A stretch of 64,000 bases of DNA, from assembly GCF_900141995.1 (NCBI RefSeq), contig NZ_FQZA01000008.1, positions 93,935 through 157,934 on the forward strand. The letters run 5' to 3'. A program made the position numbers and the translations under genes. Origin of the DNA: Palleronia salina (GTDB taxonomy: Bacteria > Pseudomonadota > Alphaproteobacteria > Rhodobacterales > Rhodobacteraceae). How positions within the stretch are numbered: position 1 is the first letter of the stretch; each line of letters starts with the position of its first letter. The notes beneath the pieces are model-generated. The model saw nothing but the letters and a program-made list of their open reading frames with translations. It was not told where the DNA came from and searched no databases. Of this stretch, positions 37,500 through 46,191 are shown piece after piece.

Positions 37500-38537
37500 T
37501 TATTCCTCCATCACGCCCTTGCGGCCCATCAGGCCACGCGGCCGGGTGAGCAGAATGACGATGGCGACTAGGTAGATGATGATCTGGTTGATGCCGGGCA
37601 CGATATCGATGACCTCGGCCATCGAGGCGAAGCTTTCGAGGATGCCCAGCAGGAAGCCCGCCAGCACGGCGCCCGGAAGCGACCCCATGCCGCCCACGAC
37701 CACCACCACGAAGCTGAGGACGAGGAAGTCCATGCCCATGTGGTAGTTGGGCGAGTTGATCGGCGTGTACATGACGCCCGCCAAACCGGCGACGCAGGCG
37801 GCGATTGCGAACATGATGGTGAAGCGCTTGTCGATGTCGATGCCCAGCAGGCCCACGGTTTCGCGGTCGGCCATGCCGGCGCGGACCACCATCCCGAAGG
37901 TGGTGAACTGCAGGAAGCCGAAGACGGCGGCGATGATGACCATCGCGAAGACGAAATAGACCAGGCGCCAGTAGGGATAGACGATGGTGAACGGGTCATA
38001 GCCGATCAGCACGCCGAAATCGAACGAGCCGGTGAAGGCGTCGGGCGCGGGCGTCGGGATCGGGTTGGCGCCGAAGTAGAACTTCACCACTTCCTGCAGC
38101 ACGATGGCCAGGCCGAAGGTCACCAGGATCTGGTCCGCGTGCGGGCGCTTGTAGAAATGCTTGATGAGACCCCGCTCCATGGCGATGCCCACCAGCATCA
38201 TGACGGGGATGGCGAAGAGAATGGCCAGGGGCACGGACCAGTCGATGATCGTGCCGCCCACGGCCTCGCCGAACCAGTGCTCGACATACGGGGTTTCCTG
38301 CGCGCCGCCGAACGAGAAGCCGCCGACACTGGACGATGTCGCGCCCTCGTCCACGAAGCCGAGGTTCAAAATGCGCTGCAGGGTCACGGCGCAGAAGGCG
38401 CCGATCATGAACAATGCGCCATGGCCGAAATTGACGACACCCAGGGTGCCGAAGATCAGCGTCAGGCCCAGTGCGATCAGCGCGTAGGCGCTGCCCTTGT
38501 CCAGGCCATTGAGGATCTGAAGGATGAGTCCGTCCAT
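37500..38537 (-). CDS. LivH-type ABC transporter permease
   Basis: A 345-residue permease. Family blocks are LNGLDKGSAYALIALGLTLI, GVVNFGHGALFMIGAF, LGIDIDKRFTIMFAIAACVAGLAGVM and GGMGSLPGAVLAGFLLG. It pairs with LivM to form the pore. It has an unusually long loop after the second helix compared with LivH. It is separated from the binding-protein gene by 65 bp that contain a strong hairpin. Confidence 0.92.
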   Translation of the reverse strand: MDGLILQILNGLDKGSAYALIALGLTLIFGTLGVVNFGHGALFMIGAFCAVTLQRILNLGFVDEGATSSSVGGFSFGGAQETPYVEHWFGEAVGGTIIDWSVPLAILFAIPVMMLVGIAMERGLIKHFYKRPHADQILVTFGLAIVLQEVVKFYFGANPIPTPAPDAFTGSFDFGVLIGYDPFTIVYPYWRLVYFVFAMVIIAAVFGFLQFTTFGMVVRAGMADRETVGLLGIDIDKRFTIMFAIAACVAGLAGVMYTPINSPNYHMGMDFLVLSFVVVVVGGMGSLPGAVLAGFLLGILESFASMAEVIDIVPGINQIIIYLVAIVILLTRPRGLMGRKGVMEE

Positions 38538-38568
38538 GGCTCCATTCCGTTAATTTGGGTGGGGAAGG

Positions 38569-38592
38569 GCGGGCGGCCCTGGGGCCGCCCGC
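38569..38592 (-). other. Strong hairpin between the binding-protein gene and livH
   Basis: GCGGGCGGCCC (38569-38579) pairs perfectly with GGGCCGCCCGC (38582-38592), an 11-bp stem. No T run follows on the minus strand. Such hairpins after a substrate-binding-protein gene commonly leave that part of the message more stable or more abundant than the permease part. Confidence 0.6.
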
Positions 38593-38602
38593 GGGTCTCG
38601 GC

Positions 38603-39985
38603 TCAGGCGCCGGGGTTGCACTCGCCCAGCGTGGCGTCGTCGCCACCGAACTGGGGGTGATCAGGCGCGTAGGTGACCTGGTCCGTCGGCGTGACCTCGA
38701 CGATTTCGACCAGGTCGAACTCGTTCTCGGGGTTCTCCTTGCCGCGCACCACGACGACGTCCTTGAAGCACTGGTGGTCTTCGGCGCGATACAGCGTCGG
38801 GCCGTTGCCCAGGCCGTCGAACTCGAAGCCTTCCAGGGCCTCGACCACCGCGCAGGGGTTGAAGCTGCCCGCACGGTTGACCGCGTCGGCATACAGCAGC
38901 GTCTGCACGTAGCAGGTATGGGCGGCCTGGCTCGGCGGGCGGCCATACTTGTTGCCGAAGGACTGCACGAAGGCGTTGGTGCCGATGTAACGCTCGCCCA
39001 GCTGGTTCTCGAGCTTCCAGTCCCAGTTCTGGCTGCCGAGGATGCCGGCGATGTTCTCGCCCGCGCCCTGCGCCATCAGCTCGGAGTAGAGCGGCACGAC
39101 GATCTCGAACTGCTTGCCGTTGGCGGTGGCTTCACGCAGGCCGAACTGCACGGCGTTGGTCAGCGAGTTGACCATGTTGCCGCCGTAGTGGTTCAGCACC
39201 AGCACGTCGGCGCCCGAGTTCAGGACCGGCGTGATGTAGGACGAGAAGTCGGTCTGGGTCAGCGGGGTCTTCACCGCGTTCACGGTTTCCCAGCCCTGCG
39301 CCTCGGTCGATTCGCGGACCGCCTGCTCGGTGGTGTAGCCCCAGTTGTAGTCGGCCGTCAGGTGATACGCCTTGCGGTCCGTGCCGTACTGTGCGGCCAG
39401 GATCGGCGCGAGCGCGGCGCCCGACATGTAAGAGTTGAAGAAGTGGCGGAAGCCGTTGGCCTTGCGGTCCTTGCCCGTCGTGTCGTTCGAGTGGGTCAGA
39501 CCGGCCATGAAGATGATGCCGGCTTCCTGGCACAGCGCCTGGACGGCCACGGCCACGCCCGAGGACGAGCCGCCCGAAACCATCACGGCGCCGTCCTTTT
39601 CGATCATCGAGCGGGCCGAGGCGCGCGCGGCGTCCGACTTGGTCTGGGTGTCACCGGTCACGTACTCGACGCGCTTGCCGTTGATGCCGTTTCCTTCCAG
39701 CGTCTTGGACGAGAAGGTGTTCAGCATGCCGCCGTCGCCTTCACCGTTCAGGTGCTCGACGGCCAGCTCGAACGCGCGCAGTTCGTCCGCGCCCTCGTCG
39801 GCATAAGGGCCCGACTGGGGCACGTTGAAGCCCAGCGTGACGGTGTCGCCCTGCGGTGCGTTGGTGAAGCCGGTATGCGCTTCGGCCCAGGCGGCCCCGG
39901 TGAAAATCGTCGGCGTCGCCAGAACGGTGCCCGAGGCGGCGCCGGTCTTCAGCAGGCCGCGACGTGTGAAGTTAGATGACGTCAT
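38603..39985 (-). CDS. Substrate-binding protein of the Liv-type transporter (Tat signal)
   Basis: A 460-residue type-I periplasmic binding protein (Peripla_BP_6-like). The N-terminus NFTRRGLLKTGAASG is a twin-arginine signal, with cleavage near AWAEAH. The body has LGFNVPQSGPYADEGADELR, VSGGSSSGVAVAVQALCQEAG and ADYNWGYTTEQA. It captures the solute in the periplasm. It is first gene of the operon that ends with acs, so the ligand may be a short-chain carboxylate rather than an amino acid. GGGAGGA precedes the ATG. Confidence 0.9.
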   Translation of the reverse strand: MTSSNFTRRGLLKTGAASGTVLATPTIFTGAAWAEAHTGFTNAPQGDTVTLGFNVPQSGPYADEGADELRAFELAVEHLNGEGDGGMLNTFSSKTLEGNGINGKRVEYVTGDTQTKSDAARASARSMIEKDGAVMVSGGSSSGVAVAVQALCQEAGIIFMAGLTHSNDTTGKDRKANGFRHFFNSYMSGAALAPILAAQYGTDRKAYHLTADYNWGYTTEQAVRESTEAQGWETVNAVKTPLTQTDFSSYITPVLNSGADVLVLNHYGGNMVNSLTNAVQFGLREATANGKQFEIVVPLYSELMAQGAGENIAGILGSQNWDWKLENQLGERYIGTNAFVQSFGNKYGRPPSQAAHTCYVQTLLYADAVNRAGSFNPCAVVEALEGFEFDGLGNGPTLYRAEDHQCFKDVVVVRGKENPENEFDLVEIVEVTPTDQVTYAPDHPQFGGDDATLGECNPGA

Positions 39986-40064
39986 GGAAGTCCTCCCGTT
40001 TGGTTTTTTCGTCCGCGACCGTGATTCCTCCGCGCGGACCCACCCTTTTACAAGGATGGCACGA

Positions 40065-40092
40065 TTAATACGGAGATCCGCAAACGTCTCAA
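40065..40092 (-). promoter_or_regulatory. Promoter of the binding protein-livHMGF-acs operon
   Basis: On the minus strand: TTGAGA (40087-40092), 16-bp spacer, TATTAA (40065-40070). The leader to the ATG at 39985 is about 70 nt. A TGTAAA motif (40047-40052, minus strand) lies in the leader, where a bound regulator could block or pause transcription. Confidence 0.55.
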
Positions 40093-40116
40093 CAAGGCAT
40101 TGATGAGTATCGGTTT

Positions 40117-40166
40117 TTCTGTAAATTAATGAACAATATACATTGGCATTCTGTAAACAATTTTAC
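40117..40166 (+). promoter_or_regulatory. Repeated operator-like motif before the XRE regulator gene
   Basis: TTCTGTAAA occurs at 40117-40125 and 40149-40157, 32 bp apart (three helical turns). The second copy is part of the inverted repeat GTAAA-CAAT-TTTAC (40153-40166). They flank a TATACA -10-like hexamer at 40137-40142, so they overlap the likely regulator promoter. This arrangement fits autoregulation. The motif differs from the RamB TTTGCAAA consensus that I recall. Confidence 0.5.
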
Positions 40167-40209
40167 GCTGTGCCGCAGAAGACCGTTGGATTCACAGGGG
40201 AATTTGCCG

Positions 40210-41520
40210 ATGGCCGACACCACGGGGGAAGGGGCGCGCATCCGGGCCCTTCGGCTCGAGACCGGGATCGCGCAGGCCGACCTGGCGCGACAGGCCGGGA
40301 TCTCGCCGTCCTATCTCAATCTCATCGAACACGGCCGGCGGCCCATCGGGGGGCGGGTGCTGGCCCGGCTGGCCGAGGCGCTGGGCGCGGACGCGGCGGC
40401 CCTGTCCCGGGGCGCCGAGGTCGCGCTGATCGAGGACATGCGCCGGGCCGCGGGCCGGGCGGGCGACGGGGATGCGGTCGCGCCCGAGATCGGCCGGGTC
40501 GAGGCGATGGCGGCCGCGTATCCCGGGTGGTCGGCCCTGATCGCCGCGCAGGCCGACCGCATCGCCACGCTCGAGCGGGGCATCGCCACGCTGGGCGACC
40601 GGCTGAGCCACGACCCGTTGCTGTCGGCCTCGGTGCACGACGTCCTGTCCACGGTGACCGCGATCCAGTCGACCTCGGCCATCCTGGCCGAGGACGCCGC
40701 GCTGCCCGCGGACTGGCAGGCGCGGTTTCACCGCAACCTGCACGAGGACAGCCTGCGCCTGGCCAACAGCGCAAGGCGCCTGGCCAGCTATCTCGATGCA
40801 GGGACCGGTCCCGAGCACGACGTGCAGACGCCCCAGGACGAGATGGAGGCCTGGCTGACCCACCGCGCGTTCCACGTGGCCGACCTCGAGACCGGTGCAT
40901 CCGCGCCCGAGGACCTGGCCGGGACACTGCCCGACGGCCCGGACCGCGCCGTGCTGCTGCAACATTTGCGCGACTATGCCCGCGACGCGGCGCAGCTGCC
41001 GCTCGATGCGCTGCGCGACGCGCTGCAGCGCACGGGCGCGCCCGATCCCTTTCGCGTCGCGGTCGTGGCCGACGTGCCCGTGCCGCTGGCCATGCGGCGG
41101 CTTGCCTCGGCGCCCGAGGACGTGGTCGGCACCCCGCTGGGCCTTGCGGTCTGCGACGGGGCGGGCGCCCTGACGCTGCGGCGGCCGTTGACCGGGTTCG
41201 AGATCCCGCGCTTCGGGGCGGGCTGCCCGCTCTGGCCACTGTTCGAGGCGCTGTGGTCGCCGCGGCCCGTAGCTTGCGCGCTGATCCAGCCCGGCCGCGC
41301 CACGCGTCCCGTGCAGGCGTTCGCCGCCGCCGAAAGGACCCAGCCGCGCGACCCGTCCGAGCCGGTCGTGTTGCGGGCCACCATGCTGATCGTGCCCGCC
41401 GAGGCCGGCGCGAACGCCACCGACAGCCCGCGCCCCGTGGGCCAGTCCTGCCGCCTGTGCCCGCGCGAGGGATGCCCGGCGCGGCGCGAGCCTTCGATCC
41501 TGCCCGACGCCCAGGGGTGA
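40210..41520 (+). CDS. XRE-family, short-chain fatty acyl-type transcriptional regulator
   Basis: A 436-residue regulator. The N-terminal HTH_XRE domain is at about residues 8-65 (GIAQADLARQAGISPSYLNLIEHGRRPI). A long middle follows. The C-terminal region has GCPLWPLFEAL and the cysteine motif CRLCPREGCPARREPSI, typical of the RamB/PrpR-like (DUF2083) short-chain fatty acyl regulators. These sense acetate- or propionate-derived metabolites. The ATG at 40210 is chosen for the CAGGGGA ribosome site. It is divergent from the transporter-acs operon and is the likely regulator of it. Confidence 0.88.
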   Translation: MADTTGEGARIRALRLETGIAQADLARQAGISPSYLNLIEHGRRPIGGRVLARLAEALGADAAALSRGAEVALIEDMRRAAGRAGDGDAVAPEIGRVEAMAAAYPGWSALIAAQADRIATLERGIATLGDRLSHDPLLSASVHDVLSTVTAIQSTSAILAEDAALPADWQARFHRNLHEDSLRLANSARRLASYLDAGTGPEHDVQTPQDEMEAWLTHRAFHVADLETGASAPEDLAGTLPDGPDRAVLLQHLRDYARDAAQLPLDALRDALQRTGAPDPFRVAVVADVPVPLAMRRLASAPEDVVGTPLGLAVCDGAGALTLRRPLTGFEIPRFGAGCPLWPLFEALWSPRPVACALIQPGRATRPVQAFAAAERTQPRDPSEPVVLRATMLIVPAEAGANATDSPRPVGQSCRLCPREGCPARREPSILPDAQG

Positions 41521-41614
41521 AAGGGATGGACTTGATTTTGACTCGGCCCCGGTGCCCCGCCATACTGTGCCACGCCGGTGGGACACCATCGCCGGACCAC
41601 AGAGGGGAGGCTGT

Positions 41615-42010
41615 GTGTTGAGCGACGGCAAGCGCGTCCTGCTGATCGAGGACGAGCCCAACATCATCGAAGCGGTGCGTTTCATCCTGTCGCGGGACGG
41701 ATGGCGCGTGTCGACCCATTCCGACGGGGCCGACGCGGTGGACGCCGTGCGCGCCCGCGCGCCCGACCTCGTGATCCTCGACGTCATGCTGCCCGACCGG
41801 TCGGGATACGACATCCTGGCCGACCTGCGCGCCGACGACGCCATGAAAGAGCTGCCGGTGCTGGTTCTGACCGCGCGCGGCCAGCAGAAGGATCGCGATC
41901 TCGCCCTGCGGCTGGGCGCGACCGAGTTCATGGTGAAGCCCTTCTCGAACCAGGCCCTTCTGGAAGCCGTGCGCCTGATCGCGGCGCCCTCGACCGGGGC
42001 CCCGCAATGA
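41615..42010 (+). CDS. Receiver-only response regulator
   Basis: A 131-residue CheY-like protein with no output domain. Acidic pair Glu12-Asp13, phospho-acceptor Asp56 (LVILDVMLP), Thr86 and Lys108 (FMVKPF) are all present. The start is GTG at 41615 (TTG at 41618 possible), 4 nt after GGGGAGG. It overlaps the next gene by 4 bp (ATGA). It is the probable phosphorylation partner of the kinase at 42382, and must act through a protein target, since it cannot bind DNA itself. Confidence 0.9.
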   Translation: MLSDGKRVLLIEDEPNIIEAVRFILSRDGWRVSTHSDGADAVDAVRARAPDLVILDVMLPDRSGYDILADLRADDAMKELPVLVLTARGQQKDRDLALRLGATEFMVKPFSNQALLEAVRLIAAPSTGAPQ

Positions 42011-42354
42011 GCACCCATGAAGACGGCTCCGGCCCGTCGGACCCGACCGAGCTGCCGACCGAACGGCCGCCGGTCGACCCGGCAAGCGCCGTGCCGGTCC
42101 CCGATCCCGCACCCTTCAGCGGCCGCGACGGCTACGAGCGGCGCCGCCTCACCGACGCGGCGCGCCTGTTGCCGGTTCTGGCCGCCGTGCTGTTCTTCCT
42201 GCCCATCCTCTGGGCCGGGCAGGGCGACGGGAGCGCTGCGGCATCCACGGCGCGCGGCGGGCTTTACCTGTTCGGGGTCTGGGCGCTTCTGATCGGGGCG
42301 GCGCGGCTCCTGTCCATGGCGCTGGCGCGCTCGGCTGACGGGCCGGGGGCGTGA
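42007..42354 (+). CDS. Small two-TM protein coupled to the sensor kinase genes
   Basis: A 115-residue protein. The first 50 residues are Pro/Ser/Asp-rich and disordered. A charged stretch (GYERRRLTDAARLL) leads into two hydrophobic helices (PVLAAVLFFLPILWA and GLYLFGVWALLIGAARLL). It overlaps the response regulator by 4 bp and is 27 bp before the kinase. Its size recalls the small subunits (DUF4212-like) that accompany some sodium:solute symporters, but the sequence does not clearly match. It may assist the symporter domain of the kinase. Confidence 0.7.
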   Translation: MSTHEDGSGPSDPTELPTERPPVDPASAVPVPDPAPFSGRDGYERRRLTDAARLLPVLAAVLFFLPILWAGQGDGSAAASTARGGLYLFGVWALLIGAARLLSMALARSADGPGA

Positions 42355-42381
42355 GCGCGCCCGTCCAGGGGGACTGAGCCC

Positions 42382-45060
42382 GTGCCGCTGAACCTGGTGG
42401 TCGTGTCGGCCATCGCCTATGTCGCGCTGCTGTTCGCCGTGGCCTTCTGGGCCGAGGGCGCGGCGCGGCGCGGCCGGGCGCGGTGGCTGCGCGGCCCGCT
42501 GATCTATACCCTGTCGCTGTCGATCTACTGCACCGCCTGGACCTTCTACGGCGCCGTGGGCACGGCGGCGCGCACGGGGCTGGAGTTCGTGACGATCTAT
42601 CTCGGCCCCACGCTGGTGATGGTGGGGTGGTGGGCGCTTCTGCGCAAGATCGTCCGCATCGGGCAGGTGCAGCGGATCACCTCGATCGCCGACATGATCT
42701 CGTCGCGCTACGGCAAGTCCACGGCGCTGGGCGGGTTGGTGACCGCAATGGCCGTGGTCGGCACCGCGCCCTATATCGCGCTGCAACTGCAGTCTGTGAC
42801 GCTGAGCTTCGCTGCGCTGGCCGGACCCGCGCAGGCCAGCCTGAACGACACCGCGCTGATCGTCGCCATCGGACTGGCCGTCTTCACGATCCTCTTCGGC
42901 ACCCGCAACCTCGACGTGAACGAAAGGCACAACGGCATCGTCACGGCCATCGCGCTCGAGGCGGTGGTGAAGCTGGTCGCGCTGATGGCGGTGGGGGCTT
43001 TCGTCGTCTGGGGCATCGCGGGCGGCCCGTCGCAGACATTCGAGCTGATCGAAGCCGCGCCCATCGCCACGTGGGAGCTGCAGCCAGGCCGCTGGCTGGG
43101 CCTGACGATGCTGTCGGCCGCGGCCTTCCTGTGCCTGCCGCGGATGTTCCAGGTCATGGTGGTCGAGAACAGCGACGAGCGGCACCTCGCCACCGCGTCC
43201 TGGGCCTTCCCGAGCTACCTGTTCGCGCTCAGCCTTTTCGTCGTGCCCATCGCGGCGGTGGGCCTGCAGGTCATGCCGGCCGGGTCGAACCCGGACCTGT
43301 TCGTGCTGACCATACCGCTGGCGCAGGAGCAGGACGCCCTCGCCATGCTGGCATTCCTCGGCGGCTTCTCCTCGGCCACGTCGATGGTGATCGTCGCCTG
43401 CATCGCGCTGGCCACGATGATGTCGAACCACGTGATCGTGCCTTTGTGGCTGGCCATGCGCGAACAGGGGGCGACGGTGTCGGGCGACGTGCGCCACGTG
43501 GTGATCGGCGCGCGGCGAGCCAGTATCGTGGGCCTGCTCGCGCTGGGCTACGTCTACTACCGGTTTACCGGCGGCGGCGCGTTCCTGGCCTCGATCGGGC
43601 TGATCTCGTTCTGCGGGGTGGCGCAGATCCTGCCGGTGCTCCTCGGTGGCATCTTCTGGCGCGGCGCCACGCGGATCGGGGCGGGCGCCGGGCTGATTCT
43701 GGGCTTTGCCGTCTGGACCTGGACGCTGTTCCTGCCCAGTTTCGGCGATGGCGTCGCCGTGTCGGCGGCGACCATGGCCGAGGGGCCCATGGGCTTCGGC
43801 TGGCTGCGGCCCCACGCGCTTTTCGGGATCAGCGGACTGGATCCGCTGCTTCACGCCTTCTTCTGGTCCATGAGCCTGAACACCCTGGCCTTCATCGCCG
43901 GGTCGCTTCTGTCGAAGGCTACGGCGATCGAGCGGGTGCAGGGCGCGGCCATGGTCAACGTGTTCCGCTTCGGCTCGGGCGCGCGGGGCTGGACGCCCGC
44001 CACGGTCGAGGCCGAAGACCTTCTGATGATGGCGCAACGTATTCTGGGCGGCCGCGAAGCGCAGCGGCTGTTCCGGGCCGAGGCGGTGGCGCAGGGCAAG
44101 CGCGGCTTCCTGCCCGATGTCACGCCCGATTTCCTGACGCACCTGGAACGCCAGCTGGCCGGATCGGTGGGCGCGGCAACGGCGCACGCCATGGTGGGCC
44201 AGATCACCGGCGGCCTCGTCGTGTCGGTCGAGGAGCTCATGCGCGTGGCGGACGAGACGGCGCAGATCATGGAGTATTCCGCCCGGCTCGAGGCGCAGTC
44301 CGAGGAACTGAGCCGCACCGCCGCGCAGCTACGCGAGGCGAACGAGAAGCTGACGGCGCTGTCGATCCAGAAGGACGCCTTTCTCAGCCAGATCAGCCAC
44401 GAGCTGCGCACGCCCATGACCTCGATCCGGTCATTTTCCGAGATCCTGCGCGACGGCGGCGACATGACGCCCGAGCAGCGCAGCCGGTTCTCGGGCGTGA
44501 TCCACGACGAGGCGCAGCGCCTGACGCGGCTGCTGGACGACCTGCTGGACCTGGGCGTTCTGGAGAACGGGCAGGTGTCGCTGCGGCTGGAGACCGTGCC
44601 GCTGTCGGGTATCATCGACCGGTCGCTGTCGGCCTCGGGGGCGGTGACGCGCATGGCGGTGGCGCGCGACCCCGCGCGCGAGCAGGTCTTCATCGAGACC
44701 GATCCCGACCGGCTGAGCCAGGTTTTCATCAACCTCATCGGCAACGCGGTGAAATACTGCCAGGCGCCCGATCCCCGGCTCGATATCCGCGTGCGCCACG
44801 CGGGTGCCGGGCTGGACATCGATTTCGTCGACAACGGCGCCGGCATCCCGCGCGAAAGCCAGGAGGTGATCTTCGAGAAATTCGCCCGCGTCGGCGACCC
44901 GGACGCGGCGGGGGGCGCCGGGCTGGGCCTGGCCATTTGCCGTGAGATCGTGCACCGGCTGGGGGGCACGATCTCGTACCTGCCGGGCCAGGACGGCGCG
45001 GCGTTCCGGGTTCACGTGCCGCTGCGCCAGAACCTGTCGGCCGGATTGGCGGCGCAATAG
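42382..45060 (+). CDS. Sodium:solute symporter-histidine kinase hybrid (CrbS/CbrA-like)
   Basis: An 892-residue sensor. Residues 1 to about 520 form an SSS-type transporter with roughly 13 helices (YTLSLSIYCTAWTFYGAVGT, CLPRMFQVMVVEN). Residues about 540-615 look like a STAC domain (LLMMAQRILGG, ERQLAGSVGAATA). A coiled linker leads to HisKA with His673 (SQISHELRTPMTS) and HATPase_c (N784-N788 region, GAGIP, GLGLAI). There is no PAS or receiver domain. It starts with GTG. CrbS-type kinases control acs in other bacteria, which fits this locus. Confidence 0.9.
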   Translation: MPLNLVVVSAIAYVALLFAVAFWAEGAARRGRARWLRGPLIYTLSLSIYCTAWTFYGAVGTAARTGLEFVTIYLGPTLVMVGWWALLRKIVRIGQVQRITSIADMISSRYGKSTALGGLVTAMAVVGTAPYIALQLQSVTLSFAALAGPAQASLNDTALIVAIGLAVFTILFGTRNLDVNERHNGIVTAIALEAVVKLVALMAVGAFVVWGIAGGPSQTFELIEAAPIATWELQPGRWLGLTMLSAAAFLCLPRMFQVMVVENSDERHLATASWAFPSYLFALSLFVVPIAAVGLQVMPAGSNPDLFVLTIPLAQEQDALAMLAFLGGFSSATSMVIVACIALATMMSNHVIVPLWLAMREQGATVSGDVRHVVIGARRASIVGLLALGYVYYRFTGGGAFLASIGLISFCGVAQILPVLLGGIFWRGATRIGAGAGLILGFAVWTWTLFLPSFGDGVAVSAATMAEGPMGFGWLRPHALFGISGLDPLLHAFFWSMSLNTLAFIAGSLLSKATAIERVQGAAMVNVFRFGSGARGWTPATVEAEDLLMMAQRILGGREAQRLFRAEAVAQGKRGFLPDVTPDFLTHLERQLAGSVGAATAHAMVGQITGGLVVSVEELMRVADETAQIMEYSARLEAQSEELSRTAAQLREANEKLTALSIQKDAFLSQISHELRTPMTSIRSFSEILRDGGDMTPEQRSRFSGVIHDEAQRLTRLLDDLLDLGVLENGQVSLRLETVPLSGIIDRSLSASGAVTRMAVARDPAREQVFIETDPDRLSQVFINLIGNAVKYCQAPDPRLDIRVRHAGAGLDIDFVDNGAGIPRESQEVIFEKFARVGDPDAAGGAGLGLAICREIVHRLGGTISYLPGQDGAAFRVHVPLRQNLSAGLAAQ

Positions 45061-45135
45061 GGACGGTCTTCAAGCTTTGGTAAGGTCCATCGGCCATTTT
45101 GGCGGCGATCCAAACAGCCAGGATGGCGTTTGCCC

Positions 45136-46071
45136 ATGTCCAACCCGTCCCCCCTGCGCCGCAAGATCAGGGATGCGCCCACTGACGCGGCGCCGCACCT
45201 GCTGACGCCCGAACGGGTGTGGCGGCGGTCGGTCAGTCATGGATTCGTGCGGTCCATCGCGCTCGAGGCGACGGTCCAGGAGATCGCGCAGACCACTGTC
45301 ACGCCCGAGGATCTGCGCGAGACGGTCGCGCCCGGCTCATTGGTCGCCTTGCTGGACGGCCCGGCGGGCTATGGCCTTGCCATCCTCGATCCCGGCGGGC
45401 TGGCCGCGATGATCGAGGTCCAGACCATGGGCCGGGTGCAGTCGCGCGGGCTGGCCGACCGTCCGGTCACCGCGCTGGACGCCGCGATGGTCGCCGATGC
45501 GCTGGACCGGGTGCTGGCCGTGCAGGAAACCCTGGCGGCCGAGATGGGCGCGGGCCGCATGATGTCCGGCTATCGCTTCGCCATGCGGATCGCGAACCTG
45601 CGCGAAATCGCGCTAAGCCTTGATGACGCGCCCCATGACCGGGTCTCCATAAGCTTTGCCGCCGGGCCGGGCGGGCCGCGGCAGGCGCGGCTGGACATCG
45701 TGCTGCCGCGCCGCGATGTGGCCGCCGCGTCGTCCGACGGGCCGGTGTCCAGTGCCTGGTCGCAAGGGCTAGAACAGCGCCTGCTGGGGGCCGAGGTCAC
45801 GTTGCGCGCGACCCTTGCGCAGACGCGGATGACGGCCGCCGACCTTCAGGCGCTTGCGCCTGGCGACACGATCGCGCTGCCGCAGGGCGCGCTGGGCGCC
45901 GTCGCACTGGTCGGACCGGGCGGGCATGTCCTTGGCACCGGGCGGCTGGGCCAGAGCGGGGGGCAAAAAGCGATCCGCCTGGGCGTGGCGCCGCGCGAAT
46001 TCGACGAGGCCGCCGTGCCGCAGGTCGAGCCAAGCCTCACCTTTGCCCTGACGGAGCCCGGCGACGAGTGA
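45136..46071 (+). CDS. FliM/FliN-like (SpoA C-terminal domain) protein, orphan
   Basis: A 311-residue protein. A FliM-type middle domain is suggested by GFVRSIALEATVQEI and the conserved DPGGLAAMIE/VTALDAAM stretch. The C-terminal SpoA domain (LEQRLLGAEVTLRATL, LAPGDTIALP, GQKAIRLG) matches FliM/FliN. The FliM N-terminal CheY-binding peptide is not evident. No flagellar gene lies nearby. It is 75 bp behind the kinase gene on the same strand. It may be a motor switch component or serve another secretion/motility device. Confidence 0.75.
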   Translation: MSNPSPLRRKIRDAPTDAAPHLLTPERVWRRSVSHGFVRSIALEATVQEIAQTTVTPEDLRETVAPGSLVALLDGPAGYGLAILDPGGLAAMIEVQTMGRVQSRGLADRPVTALDAAMVADALDRVLAVQETLAAEMGAGRMMSGYRFAMRIANLREIALSLDDAPHDRVSISFAAGPGGPRQARLDIVLPRRDVAAASSDGPVSSAWSQGLEQRLLGAEVTLRATLAQTRMTAADLQALAPGDTIALPQGALGAVALVGPGGHVLGTGRLGQSGGQKAIRLGVAPREFDEAAVPQVEPSLTFALTEPGDE

Positions 46072-46191
46072 GGCAGGCACCGTGATAAGCGCCACACGCC
46101 CGGGCCGCCCCCGTGGCGCCGCGTTGACGGCATGCACCGGGGAGCGCCCGCCGCGCCACTATGCGTGTGTGGACATGGCGGCGCCCGGTCG

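Noticed and set aside
34998..37571. A long plus-strand frame opposite livF, livG and livM
   Set aside because: The three minus-strand genes have intact ABC motifs; the opposite frame spans their boundaries with no domain.
40192..44187. A 1,331-codon open frame on the minus strand opposite the XRE, receiver and kinase genes
   Set aside because: It crosses several well-supported plus-strand genes, has no known motif, and is His/Arg/Gln-rich as expected from antisense GC-rich code.
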